A stretch of DNA of 45,804 nt from Candidatus Obscuribacterales bacterium (GTDB lineage Bacteria; Cyanobacteriota; Vampirovibrionia; Obscuribacterales; Obscuribacteraceae): positions 1 to 45,804 of the forward strand of contig JAIETF010000010.1 of the NCBI GenBank assembly GCA_019745415.1, given 5' to 3'. The position numbers and the translations under genes are program-made. The notes under the pieces were generated by a model. That model saw nothing but the letters and a program-made list of their open reading frames with translations. It searched no databases and had not been told where the DNA came from. Numbering within the stretch: the first letter of the stretch is position 1; each line of letters opens with the position of its first letter. Positions 24,956 to 34,228 of the stretch are shown here, in pieces.

Positions 24956-26871
24956 TTGGTCTTTCCTTCCTCTTCTTGTGCATCTCTCAACTTTCCTTCT
25001 AATTCAACTATCCTGAGTCGGGCATTCTTCAACTCTTCCATAAGGGCTATCTCGCCGCCCTGAGCCGAATCGGAAAGCAACTCTTCCAAGGCCGCCTCGG
25101 TTCCCCTCAAAAGCGAACGCAAATAAAGAGGAGACACGCCAGCACTTGCCGCTACTGTTTCCAGCCTTTCACCAGCTAAAACTCTCTTCACCAAAAGCAA
25201 TTCCTGACCAGAGGCAAGAGTATCTTTCCTTTCTTGCAACTTGAAGACTTTCATGCTCTCAAAGCCAAGATCACCAAGGCTTATATAATTGCCCATATAG
25301 TGCTTGAAGAAATCACGCGTAGCGAAAACTTCAAAAACAGGTCCAGCTTGAATAAACACCAAAGCCGGCTTGTTCTTCAAAATATCTTCACCATATTCAG
25401 TGACAACCCTGTCAAGTTTCTCCTTATATTTGAGATCACTAGTTTCGCCCAAACATTGATCCAACATAGGCACATGCATGCCATGCAAATATCTTGATCC
25501 TGGTCGGCGATTGGCAAGAACAATTGGGGGATAGCCGGGGAAAACGCCGGTAGAAATACTGACGATGGCATCACCTTTCTGGCTATTAGCAATAATCGAA
25601 CGTAAAAGCGGCGAAACCTCACGTATTGAGCTATCACCCAGAGCCCCAAGACTCAAATGCGAAAAGGAAGCGCAGGTAAGCCTTTCTTTTGACCATTTTT
25701 GAAAAGAATCAAGAGAATCTTTAATACAAAAAGATAGCATCATCAAGGGAAGCACGAGCCTTAGAAGCAAATGAACTAAAGGCAGCGGCTTTAGCATCTG
25801 AAAGAGAGATGTTAGCAAAAGTCCAGACTCTACCGAAAGCAAAATTAAACTGCCAAAGTGGCAAGGCAAATAGCGATAGGTCCAGGAAGTGCTAAAGAAA
25901 ATGAAGAGGGAGAAGGCAGTGAGATTGAAGGTAAGCAAAGGTAAGATCAATGCCGACCGCTGCAATAGCGGAATGGCAAAGATGAAACTAAGGCAAAAGA
26001 GCAAGGTAGTAGTGAAATTCTCAGGAGTCCCTCCTAGACAAGCTAAGGTCGAAGTTTCATACCAACCCATACCTGAGGCATAGAGAGGCAGAGCCTCTCC
26101 AAGCAAAACATTGAGTGCTGCCTGAGGATAGAGCAAGAAATGTAAACCGTAGAGTGCAAGAAATGAGCACAAATAAATGATTTCCGTTGAGGCTGGACCC
26201 TTCATACTGCTTTTGACATTACTGAAACTGCGCCATCTTCGCATACGGGCAAAAACAAATTCGCTAACTAACCAATACAAAACAAAGTAGGGTTTAAGCG
26301 AAAGTGCAATAAAGGCCATTAGGGCGGCACTAATATTCAAAGCCTCACTGTCCTTCTTGTCAGATTCAGCGACGATCTTAAGGTAGCGCAATAGCAAGAA
26401 AGGAAAAAAACCAATTACAAACAAATACTCTCTTTGACCTAAATCGATTATTTGTTCGCTTTGAAAATATGCAAAACCGAAAAGAATATAGATAAGTAAA
26501 CCAAGGTCTTTGGGTGATTTCTTTGCTTGTCGAAACCTAAGGTAAATGACCACAATCAGGCTAACTGCCAACAAAAACCACAAATAGACGGAAAGAGAAA
26601 AGAGCAAAGATATAGGTAAAGGAAAGAGCTTACCCATTAGAGCGGGAAAACTGCTCAGATAGATAATCATCGGCAAATTGAAATCGAAGAAATCTCGATA
26701 TGGCACTAGTCCATTGAGAAGAAGCTGCCCCATAGCCAGGTATACCGACTGATCATTGCCAATAATCAAGGGATGAAAGAAGAAAAAGCCTATGCCCTTT
26801 AGGAGCAGCAAAAGACAAGAGAATGCTAGAACGATATAGCTATAGAGTGTGAGCAAGCGCTTCAATCTCAC
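24952..26871 (-). CDS. GT-C-like multipass membrane protein with a C-terminal HTH-like and coiled-coil tail
   Basis: A 639-residue protein. About ten or more hydrophobic helices fill residues 8-400. The first external loop has the GT-C-like pattern VPYRDFFDFNLP after NDQSVYLAMGQ. A soluble part follows (about 400-545). The end is odd: residues 552-592 (LLVKRVLAGERLETVAASAG, then VSPLYLRSLL) look like a helix-turn-helix and 609-635 like a coiled coil. The GTG start overlaps the upstream stop as GTGA with an aggtga ribosome binding site. It probably transfers sugars from polyprenyl phosphates outside the membrane; the donor is unknown. It is related in layout to the upstream protein at 26868-28508. 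Confidence 0.72.
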   Translation of the reverse strand: MRLKRLLTLYSYIVLAFSCLLLLLKGIGFFFFHPLIIGNDQSVYLAMGQLLLNGLVPYRDFFDFNLPMIIYLSSFPALMGKLFPLPISLLFSLSVYLWFLLAVSLIVVIYLRFRQAKKSPKDLGLLIYILFGFAYFQSEQIIDLGQREYLFVIGFFPFLLLRYLKIVAESDKKDSEALNISAALMAFIALSLKPYFVLYWLVSEFVFARMRRWRSFSNVKSSMKGPASTEIIYLCSFLALYGLHFLLYPQAALNVLLGEALPLYASGMGWYETSTLACLGGTPENFTTTLLFCLSFIFAIPLLQRSALILPLLTFNLTAFSLFIFFSTSWTYRYLPCHFGSLILLSVESGLLLTSLFQMLKPLPLVHLLLRLVLPLMMLSFCIKDSLDSFQKWSKERLTCASFSHLSLGALGDSSIREVSPLLRSIIANSQKGDAIVSISTGVFPGYPPIVLANRRPGSRYLHGMHVPMLDQCLGETSDLKYKEKLDRVVTEYGEDILKNKPALVFIQAGPVFEVFATRDFFKHYMGNYISLGDLGFESMKVFKLQERKDTLASGQELLLVKRVLAGERLETVAASAGVSPLYLRSLLRGTEAALEELLSDSAQGGEIALMEELKNARLRIVELEGKLRDAQEEEGKTK

Positions 26872-28508
26872 CGGCTCACCTCGTCCAACTTCTCGTCTAA
26901 CCTGTAGATTATGAATGGCAACCTTAAACCATTTGACTCTTTAGGTGCCCGGTTACGCGTGTAATAGTAGGCTTTCCCGAACTCTGTATACTTCACATCA
27001 AGGAAATAAGCCAAACCCATGGTCTTCATATCTTCCACTTCATGGTTGAGATGAATCAGCATAAGCTTGATCTTGTCAGACTCTAGATCTTTGCGAATCT
27101 TCTCAGCTAGGAATTTCACTCCATTTTCAGCGAAATCTCTAGTTGGCTCGTTTGTGCGCAAAGAAAGTAATAAATGCAAAGGCTCGCCGTATGTAAGATA
27201 TCCGGACTGCTTTCTATCGTAATAAAGCAAATTAGGATAGGCCGCTTCAGGAAAATGGCTGACAATCATAACTTCCTGTCCAGGCTTGGTTTCATTATTG
27301 AGCACCTCAGCCAGATCTGGATCGGCATTTCGGCGCAAAACAGCAGGTAAAGAAAGAGAATCATCAATCGCTCTGCGAAACGAAATGAAAAGCGAGCCGG
27401 AAGCAAACAACAGAATCACCGAGATGACTGTCATAGCCATCGGTCTATTCAAGAGGATCCGCACATAGGTAAACGAGCTGAGAATAAGGGTCATGCTCGA
27501 GGCAAAGAGAGTAATGACCAGACCGCTGGAAAGTGCTCGCATCTCAGCGACATAAAGAATAAGTCCGGCGCAGGCAAGATACATAAAAGGAGTAAGCAAG
27601 ATGTTCTTTCGCAAAGAAAGAAGCCCGGCGAACATAGAAACAGCAAAGAAAATCAACTGATAACGTAAGTCGGGAGCACAGCTTACATTAGACATTGCAT
27701 CATCGAACAAGCCCAACTTGAAGACTCTCAAGGGCAATATAAATTGAAGAAACCTTTCTCTAGAAGCCTCAGGCAGAAAAACGATAAGAGCGAGACTAAT
27801 AAGAATGCCGCCAAATAGACCCCAGCAAGCACTATCAAAACCAACATGCTTGGCTCTCCAGCAAACCAAAATTTCATGCACTAAGACAATCGGCAGAAAG
27901 ACTATATCTAAGCCGGCAGCAAAGCCGGCAAAAAATGCAGTAGAGAAAGAAAGCAAGCCACTATATCTAATGCCGGCAATTGATAGCCAGCGCAGAAATA
28001 TATATGGACAAAAGAACAACAAAAAAAGATGCTGTCCGTCACCCCATTGAAAGCGCACTAAATATTGTGAAAGCAAAAACGCCGGAGCCAGAGCCGCGCA
28101 AGTAGCCGAGAGCGCAGTACCGTCGCCTTGTGGGTTGGGTAGTTCGCCCTCCAGCTTTCTGGCTCCATAGACAATTGAGATACAAGCCGAAAGCGAAAAA
28201 CAAATGAGCAAACCCAGCAAAACTTTGAAAGAACTGACCACTGTAAGCGGCAATCCGATGGCGATAAAAAGCTTACTGGCGAGCGCCGGAAGCGCACCGA
28301 GATATAGGGTGAGCGGACTATCTAGGGTGAAAAAACCACTGTAGGGCAAAACCCCTCTCTCTAATCGAGCCGCTAGACAAAGTCGCATGGCAGGAAAGGC
28401 GGATAAATCACCAGTGGAAGAAAGCCAGTCATAGAAGACAAGCAAAAGTATGGGCAAGGCTAGCAGCAAATAAAGAGAGACAGCATCGCGGACAGCTTTA
28501 AAAACCAT
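26868..28508 (-). CDS. GT-C-like multipass membrane protein
   Basis: A 546-residue protein with about ten hydrophobic helices over residues 8-390, then a soluble C-terminal domain of about 155 residues. The first loop (LERGVLPYSGFFTLDSPLTL) resembles the GT-C loop of the neighbour at 24952-26871, and both carry a similar post-membrane segment beginning near NNETKPGQEVMIVSHFP, so the two look like diverged paralogues. The acidic pattern of the loop is weaker here, so activity is less sure. ATG at 28508 is chosen over the TTG before it. It follows the WecA-type gene by 14 nt and is coupled to its neighbour by GTGA. Confidence 0.7.
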   Translation of the reverse strand: MVFKAVRDAVSLYLLLALPILLLVFYDWLSSTGDLSAFPAMRLCLAARLERGVLPYSGFFTLDSPLTLYLGALPALASKLFIAIGLPLTVVSSFKVLLGLLICFSLSACISIVYGARKLEGELPNPQGDGTALSATCAALAPAFLLSQYLVRFQWGDGQHLFLLFFCPYIFLRWLSIAGIRYSGLLSFSTAFFAGFAAGLDIVFLPIVLVHEILVCWRAKHVGFDSACWGLFGGILISLALIVFLPEASRERFLQFILPLRVFKLGLFDDAMSNVSCAPDLRYQLIFFAVSMFAGLLSLRKNILLTPFMYLACAGLILYVAEMRALSSGLVITLFASSMTLILSSFTYVRILLNRPMAMTVISVILLFASGSLFISFRRAIDDSLSLPAVLRRNADPDLAEVLNNETKPGQEVMIVSHFPEAAYPNLLYYDRKQSGYLTYGEPLHLLLSLRTNEPTRDFAENGVKFLAEKIRKDLESDKIKLMLIHLNHEVEDMKTMGLAYFLDVKYTEFGKAYYYTRNRAPKESNGLRLPFIIYRLDEKLDEVSR

Positions 28509-28522
28509 CAAGACTTAGGCCT

Positions 28523-29782
28523 TCACTGCGGTTTATTCTGACGCTGCCGATGCCGATTCAAAACTTCAGCAAAGAACAAAGCCATAATGAGCACACTGGC
28601 GATGAGCTTGAGATAGTATTCCTGCTGCCCAACGAAAAATGTCGCAACCAGTCCTAGCACAGCCGAAACAAAATAGATGATATAGGCGACTTTCTTTTGA
28701 TCTAAACCAGCATCAAGTAAACGGTGGTGTATATGCAGACGGTCTGGAGAGAAAATGGACTTGCCTTTGGCCACGCGTCTGACAATGGCCCATGAGGTAT
28801 CAAGCAGCGGGAAAAATAGAATAAAAACAACCAACAAGGAAGTAGGCACAATCACAGTGGCAGCCGCAGCTCCCTTAATAACACCTGTGATTGAGATTGC
28901 CGCCAATGTAAAGCCTGTCAAATAGGCTCCGGAGTCACCGAGAAATATTCTGGCAGGATTGAAATTCCATCTAAGGAAACCAAGCAAAGCGCCGGCCATG
29001 ACGGCAGCCATCAAAGCGGCATAAGGTCGTGAAATACTATCACCAAGGGCGACACTCCATATAGTCAAAGCCGATATAGCTGAAACTCCTGCAGCAAGTC
29101 CATCCATACCATCAATTAGATTAACCGCATTAGCTACGCCCACCAGCCACAAGACAGTGAGAGGCAAACTCAACTGACCTAACTCAATAGGTACTCCGCC
29201 GGTTAAATGAATAAAGCCCAAATCTATATTGAGGCTAGCCGGAATCGGAATAGACTTGATGCGCACGCCCAAAGAGTAGGCGGCGCAGCCAGCTAGAATC
29301 TGGACCAGTAATTTAGTTTTGGCTCTAAGATTTTCTAGATCATCGAGCAAACCTAGGACAAATATTATGGTGCCACCCACGGCAATACCGGCAATGCCTT
29401 CGGTAAAGCGAGCATCCTTTGGTAGGCGCCCGGCAATGGCAATCAAAGCAGATACTGTAGCCAGAATACTTATATAGATAGCCACACCACCCAGCCTGGG
29501 CACCGCCACCTTGTGAATGCGTCTATCGTCACCCGGCTTATCGAGCAATTTCAATTTTACCGCTCGCGAACGAATCTCTGGAGTAAGCCACCAGGATGCC
29601 GCCAAAGCAATCAGGAAACCAGGAATTTGCGCCTGGTCGAGCCTTTGCTGGGCCGGTCCGAAGGCCCACCACAAGCCAATACCCAAGAGCAAGACCTGGC
29701 AGACTCGCTGCGAAACCTTAGAGACACGTGACCGGGTGGTCGTGCTCTGATCCGGTTCAAGTTCCTGCTCGGTCATGGTCAT
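28523..29782 (-). CDS. WecA/TagO-type polyprenyl-phosphate HexNAc-1-phosphate transferase
   Basis: Starts a lipid-linked glycan by moving a sugar 1-phosphate, commonly GlcNAc-1-P, from UDP to undecaprenyl phosphate. The 419-residue integral membrane protein has about ten or eleven helices and the MraY/WecA family motifs: [38 protein letters not shown] (catalytic Asp region), [12 protein letters not shown] and [11 protein letters not shown] (the HIHH loop favours WecA/TagO over MraY). ATG at 29782 overlaps the glyA stop as ATGA. The envelope-glycan role fits the GT-C and GtrB-like genes that follow. Family secure; exact sugar not. Confidence 0.92.
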   Translation of the reverse strand: MTMTEQELEPDQSTTTRSRVSKVSQRVCQVLLLGIGLWWAFGPAQQRLDQAQIPGFLIALAASWWLTPEIRSRAVKLKLLDKPGDDRRIHKVAVPRLGGVAIYISILATVSALIAIAGRLPKDARFTEGIAGIAVGGTIIFVLGLLDDLENLRAKTKLLVQILAGCAAYSLGVRIKSIPIPASLNIDLGFIHLTGGVPIELGQLSLPLTVLWLVGVANAVNLIDGMDGLAAGVSAISALTIWSVALGDSISRPYAALMAAVMAGALLGFLRWNFNPARIFLGDSGAYLTGFTLAAISITGVIKGAAAATVIVPTSLLVVFILFFPLLDTSWAIVRRVAKGKSIFSPDRLHIHHRLLDAGLDQKKVAYIIYFVSAVLGLVATFFVGQQEYYLKLIASVLIMALFFAEVLNRHRQRQNKPQ

Positions 29783-31029
29783 CTTACTGCTTCAACCTTG
29801 TTCTCATAGAGTGGGAATTTGCGGCAGAGTTCGCTGACTGTAGCGAGAGTTTTTTCCTTAGCTTGCTCGCTATCAGGATGCTTGAGCACATCGGCAATGG
29901 CTTCGGCAATGAGCTTCATCTCGCGTTCGCCCATCCCGCGACTGGTCACTGCGGGAGTTCCCAGTCTAATACCAGAAGTGACCATGGGTTTTTCAGGGTC
30001 GTTTGGAATAGCATTCTTGTTAGTGGTGATATGCACTTCTTCCAAAATCTGACAGGCTTTCTTGCCGGTCATACCAACCGGACGCAAATCGACTGTCATA
30101 AGGTGGTTGTCTGTACCGCCAGAGACGATAGCCAGACCGTGCTCGATCAGAGCCGCCGCCAAGGTGCCGGCGTTGCTGACGATATTTTTCTGATACTGCT
30201 TAAACTCTGGCTTAAGAGCTTCTCCGAAAGCAGCAGCCTTAGCAGCTATGACATGCATGAGTGGACCGCCCTGAATGCCGGGAAAAACAGCTTTGTCTAT
30301 TTCTTTAGCAAACTCTTCCTGACACATGACTACACCGCCACGGGGTCCACGCAAGGTTTTGTGAGTGGTGGTGGTGACGAAATGAGCATGGGGGAATGGA
30401 TTTGGATGAAGACCGGCGGCAACCAGACCAGCAATGTGGGCAATATCGGCCATGAGATAAGCCCCAACTTTATCTGCAATTTTGCGTATTCTTTCAAAGT
30501 CGATAATGCGGGGATAATTGCTGGCGCCGCAGATAATCAGCTTCGGCTTTACTTCCAAGGCAACTGCTTCCGCCTTCTCGTAATCTAGCCTGCCGGTCTC
30601 GGGGTCGACACCATAAAATTTTGAATCAAACCACTTGCCTGAGATGTTTACAGGTGAGCCATGGGTAAGGTGCCCGCCTTGGTCTAAGGCCATACCTAAG
30701 ATGGTATCACCCGGTTTGAGCATGGCGAAGAAAACAGCCATATTGGCTTGAGCGCCGCTATGAGGTTGCACATTGGCATGGGGAGCATCGAACAAGGTCT
30801 TGATGCGTTCGATGGCCAATCTTTCCACACCATCTACAAATTCGCAGCCGCCATAATAGCGTTTTCCAGGCAGGCCTTCGGCATATTTATTGGTCAGGAC
30901 CGAACCCTGTGCTTCCAACACAGCCGGCGAAACAAAGTTTTCACTGGCAATAAGTTCGATGCAATTTTTCTGTCGGTGCAATTCTTCATCGATGAGTTTT
31001 GCCAATTCAGGATCGCTATTTGAAAGCAC
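29779..31029 (-). CDS. glyA: serine hydroxymethyltransferase
   Basis: PLP enzyme converting serine and tetrahydrofolate to glycine and methylene-tetrahydrofolate. The 416-residue protein is full length. Seen: ELIASENF near the N-terminus, [14 protein letters not shown], and [14 protein letters not shown] with Lys224 as the PLP lysine. The GTG start at 31029 is fixed by AAGGAG at 31037-31042, 7 nt upstream. It sits between recO (79 nt gap) and the WecA-type gene (ATGA overlap), so it is probably co-transcribed with the envelope genes despite its unrelated role. Confidence 0.97.
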   Translation of the reverse strand: MLSNSDPELAKLIDEELHRQKNCIELIASENFVSPAVLEAQGSVLTNKYAEGLPGKRYYGGCEFVDGVERLAIERIKTLFDAPHANVQPHSGAQANMAVFFAMLKPGDTILGMALDQGGHLTHGSPVNISGKWFDSKFYGVDPETGRLDYEKAEAVALEVKPKLIICGASNYPRIIDFERIRKIADKVGAYLMADIAHIAGLVAAGLHPNPFPHAHFVTTTTHKTLRGPRGGVVMCQEEFAKEIDKAVFPGIQGGPLMHVIAAKAAAFGEALKPEFKQYQKNIVSNAGTLAAALIEHGLAIVSGGTDNHLMTVDLRPVGMTGKKACQILEEVHITTNKNAIPNDPEKPMVTSGIRLGTPAVTSRGMGEREMKLIAEAIADVLKHPDSEQAKEKTLATVSELCRKFPLYENKVEAVR

Positions 31030-31108
31030 CGGATTACTCCTTGGTTATTGCCACACATGAGTATTGTAGTCGCTTTTCAAGGTATTGATCTATTAGTAAT
31101 ATCTAGCC

Positions 31109-31990
31109 TCAAGAAACTGCTCCCAAGACATCGAGAGAACGCATTCTTCGCCCAGACTTATATTCGATGTAGCCAAGTATCAATCTCTGGGCCGCGGTCA
31201 AGCGGCTATGCACTTGCTTATCGCCCTCATCCCTTGTAAACCTTTGAGCGGAGACGCCGGGACGGGCCTCAGTCTCTAGATTGGTTAAATCGTGCCCAGC
31301 GGTACCAAAGCTTCGAGCCAAGACAAGCTGTTGCCAAACCATCGGGGTGATCATCACTGCAGCTAATTTGCCTTCCCGGGCTTCACTTCTGGCATTTTCA
31401 GCCACCTGAAAGCCACGACTGGCTTGACCACGCATACGCCTTTCACAAGCCTCACAAAGCACGCCCCCCAGCTCAAAGTTAAAGCTACTGATGGTGCGCT
31501 CCTCCAAAGGATCGCGGCAAGAAACACAGAAAGTAAGCTCGGGCAATAAGCCGAGCAAATTAAGCAAACTCATCTCGAATTCCAAACATTGCAATATAGG
31601 CAAAGTCTCGCTTTCTGCCATATAGGCTATAGCTAGAGACAACCTTTCAAAATAGGTCTGGGGATCTTCGCTCAGATCGGCGCCAAAAACCTGACTTAAT
31701 TCGGCAAAATAGAGGGCATAGGTCAATCTTGCCAGGTTGGAACGCAAGCCGGGGAAGGTCTCAAGTGTCTCACATTGAGTGATGATATCTAAGCTCTTCC
31801 CCTTGGCAAGCAAGAGCTTGCAAATGTTTAGGGGCTCCGATTTACCTGACATCTTCGAACCAGGCTTACGCGCCCCCTTGGCGACAGCACGATGTAGTCC
31901 TTTCTCGGCAGAGAAAAGCACAACTATCCGATCGGCTTCACCAAGAGGGAAGGTGCCTATGTTTACGGCATTAAGAGTAAAACTGGTCAA
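31109..31990 (-). CDS. recO: DNA repair protein RecO
   Basis: Helps load RecA on SSB-coated gaps in the RecFOR pathway. The 293-residue protein has the N-terminal OB fold (VNIGTFPLGEADRIVVLFSA, then GARKPGSK) and a zinc-binding four-Cys motif at Cys155, Cys158, Cys179 and Cys182 (FCVSC and LCEAC). It is longer than the usual 240-260, with an insert after the zinc site. The TTG start at 31990 follows the gnd stop by 5 nt; the ribosome binding site (agggtg) is close and modest. No better in-frame start keeps the OB strand. Confidence 0.9.
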   Translation of the reverse strand: MTSFTLNAVNIGTFPLGEADRIVVLFSAEKGLHRAVAKGARKPGSKMSGKSEPLNICKLLLAKGKSLDIITQCETLETFPGLRSNLARLTYALYFAELSQVFGADLSEDPQTYFERLSLAIAYMAESETLPILQCLEFEMSLLNLLGLLPELTFCVSCRDPLEERTISSFNFELGGVLCEACERRMRGQASRGFQVAENARSEAREGKLAAVMITPMVWQQLVLARSFGTAGHDLTNLETEARPGVSAQRFTRDEGDKQVHSRLTAAQRLILGYIEYKSGRRMRSLDVLGAVS

Positions 31991-31995
31991 ACACC

Positions 31996-33441
31996 CTACT
32001 TTTGAATAAGCTCAGCCCATTCAGTGTGCATAAAGCCGGCTTGTGGTTTATCAACTCTCTCATAGGTATGAGCGCCAAAAAAGTCTCTTTGCGCCTGAGT
32101 AAGATTCTGGGGCAAATTCTGAGACCTATACGAATCGAAATAAGAGAGGGAAGAAGCCATAGCTGGCATAGGCACGCCGTGATCTATAGCCGCTTTTACC
32201 ACTTCACGCATACTCATATGAGACTGCACCATAAATGGTGCAAAGTCTTCATCAACCAACAAGTTGGGCAGATCATTATTTCGATCAAAGGCCCTTCTGA
32301 TTCTCTCCAGCAGCTGGGCTCGAATAATGCAGCCGCCGCGCCAAATTCGAGCCGTTTCCGAAAGATTTACCCCCCAACCGTATTTATCAGAGCCGGCTTT
32401 GATAAGAGACATACCTTGGGCATAACTGCAAACTTTAGCAGCATACAAAGCCTTCTCTAGATGCTCGATAAGAGGATGAGAAGTATCACCTTTGCTCTGA
32501 CCTAGGTCTTGCGAAACAGTAGCGAAAACCCTGGCGGCGTCCATACGCTCATTTTTCATAGAAGAGAGCACACGCGCGGTGAGTGCGGCATCGATGGTCG
32601 GTACGGGTACGCCAAGCTCCAAAGCCGCTTCGGAAGTCCACTTACCTGTACCTTTTTGACCAGCTTTATCTAGAATCAAGTCCACTAAGGGCTTTCCTGT
32701 TTCAGGGTCTTTAGCGGTCAAGATCTTTGCTGTAATCTCAATCAAGAATGAATTCAAAATACCTTCGTTCCACCTGGAGAAAATATCAGCAATTTGAGTA
32801 GCAGATAGCTGCAAGGTCTTCCGCATAAAGTCATAGACTTCAGCAATCAACTGCATATCACCATATTCGATACCATTGTGCACCATTTTAACGAAATGCC
32901 CGGCACCGTCACCACCAAGATAAGTGACGCAGGGGCTGCCTTCCACCTTAGCTGAAATGTCTTCCCAGATGGCTCTTATCTCTTCATAGGCTTCTTTATC
33001 GCCACCAGGCATTAGGGATGGTCCCCAAAGCGCGCCTTCTTCGCCACCTGAAACACCAGAACCGATAAACTTCAATCCCTCAGCCTTCAGAGCTTTCTCT
33101 CGCCGCTGCGTGTCTATATAGTGAGAATTACCGCCATCAATAATGATGTCGTCTTTCTCTAAATAAGGCTTCAGTTTGTCAATGGTCTGGTCAACTGCAT
33201 CGCCAGCCTTAACCAATAAGATAATTCTTCTCGGTTTCTGTAATGACTCGACAAATGACTTCTCATCAGGCGAACCAACTACCTTCTTATTCTTACCGCG
33301 ATTCTCGATGAACTCTACTGTTTTGGCATGTGAGCGGTTGAAAACCGAGATTTGATAGCCGTGCCTCTCGATGTTGAGAGCGAGGTTCTCACCCATAACT
33401 CCAAGACCGACAAGCCCTATGTCACTTTTCTTTTCTTGCAT
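31996..33441 (-). CDS. gnd: 6-phosphogluconate dehydrogenase, decarboxylating
   Basis: Third enzyme of the oxidative pentose phosphate pathway: 6-phosphogluconate plus NADP to ribulose 5-phosphate, CO2 and NADPH. Full length at 481 residues. Seen: dinucleotide loop GLGVMGENLALN, the substrate segment GSGVSGGEEGA, KMVHNGIEYGDMQLIAE with the catalytic Lys, and the C-terminal HTYERVD. ATG at 33441 has an aggag ribosome binding site. It follows pgl by 12 nt, completing the zwf-opcA-pgl-gnd order. Confidence 0.97.
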   Translation of the reverse strand: MQEKKSDIGLVGLGVMGENLALNIERHGYQISVFNRSHAKTVEFIENRGKNKKVVGSPDEKSFVESLQKPRRIILLVKAGDAVDQTIDKLKPYLEKDDIIIDGGNSHYIDTQRREKALKAEGLKFIGSGVSGGEEGALWGPSLMPGGDKEAYEEIRAIWEDISAKVEGSPCVTYLGGDGAGHFVKMVHNGIEYGDMQLIAEVYDFMRKTLQLSATQIADIFSRWNEGILNSFLIEITAKILTAKDPETGKPLVDLILDKAGQKGTGKWTSEAALELGVPVPTIDAALTARVLSSMKNERMDAARVFATVSQDLGQSKGDTSHPLIEHLEKALYAAKVCSYAQGMSLIKAGSDKYGWGVNLSETARIWRGGCIIRAQLLERIRRAFDRNNDLPNLLVDEDFAPFMVQSHMSMREVVKAAIDHGVPMPAMASSLSYFDSYRSQNLPQNLTQAQRDFFGAHTYERVDKPQAGFMHTEWAELIQK

Positions 33442-33453
33442 TTTCCAACGCTC

Positions 33454-34221
33454 CTATATCAGGCTTGATGCACAAGCTTCGTCAAGATACCACTCTACAG
33501 TCCCTTGAGGGCACATATCAATTACAGAAAGAGAGGGAAAGTCCCCTTCTTTCTTCAAAACCTTTCCGACAATTTCAGTCTTCTTGCTGCCGCTCACCAA
33601 AAAGATTACTTTCTTGCAGGCGGCAAAAACAGGCATGGTCAAAGTCAAACGATGGGTGGAGAATTTCGGCACATAGTTCTCCACACAAATTCGCTTGCGC
33701 TCCTCTAGAGCTTCGGTATCAGGAAAGAGAGAGGCAGTATGTCCGTCTTCGCCAAGACCCATGAGAGCCAAATCAAACTCGGGCATGGGCGCAGTTTCAT
33801 CTTTCTCAAATTTAAAAAAGCGTCTTATTGTCTGGTCGTAAATCCGGGCCGATTCTTTAGGGTCGCTGTCCTGCTTTATGGTAGGAAAAACATTGGTGCT
33901 GGGGATATCAATTCGACTAAGCAAAGAGTCGGAAATCATCTTATAGTTGCTCTCTCCATCGTTATGGCTGACACAACGTTCATCGCCTAGGAAGAGAAAA
34001 GTACTGGCCCAGGGCATCTTTCCTTCAGGCAACTGAGAAAGTCTTTGGTACAAACCACGGGGAGTGCTGCCACCGGAAAGCAGCATAGTAAATAATCCAT
34101 CTGACTGGACTGCTTCGTTAGCCAAAGCCGCGATTCTTTCTGAAAGGCAATCAAACAAGGCTCGCTCATCTGATGCAACATTCAATACCTGACCGGCCAC
34201 ACTCGCCTTACGCTCGCCCAA
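33454..34221 (-). CDS. pgl: 6-phosphogluconolactonase
   Basis: Hydrolyses 6-phosphogluconolactone made by Zwf. A 255-residue DevB-type lactonase with LLSGGSTPRGLYQ, FLGDERCV and the hallmark GLGEDGHTASLFP. The open frame starts at TTG 34221, 7 nt after the opcA stop, with GGAGG 12 nt upstream. Other in-frame GTG/TTG codons lie slightly inside, so the exact start is uncertain by up to about 12 residues. Confidence 0.95.
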   Translation of the reverse strand: MGERKASVAGQVLNVASDERALFDCLSERIAALANEAVQSDGLFTMLLSGGSTPRGLYQRLSQLPEGKMPWASTFLFLGDERCVSHNDGESNYKMISDSLLSRIDIPSTNVFPTIKQDSDPKESARIYDQTIRRFFKFEKDETAPMPEFDLALMGLGEDGHTASLFPDTEALEERKRICVENYVPKFSTHRLTLTMPVFAACKKVIFLVSGSKKTEIVGKVLKKEGDFPSLSVIDMCPQGTVEWYLDEACASSLI

Positions 34222-34228
34222 GTTTCAA

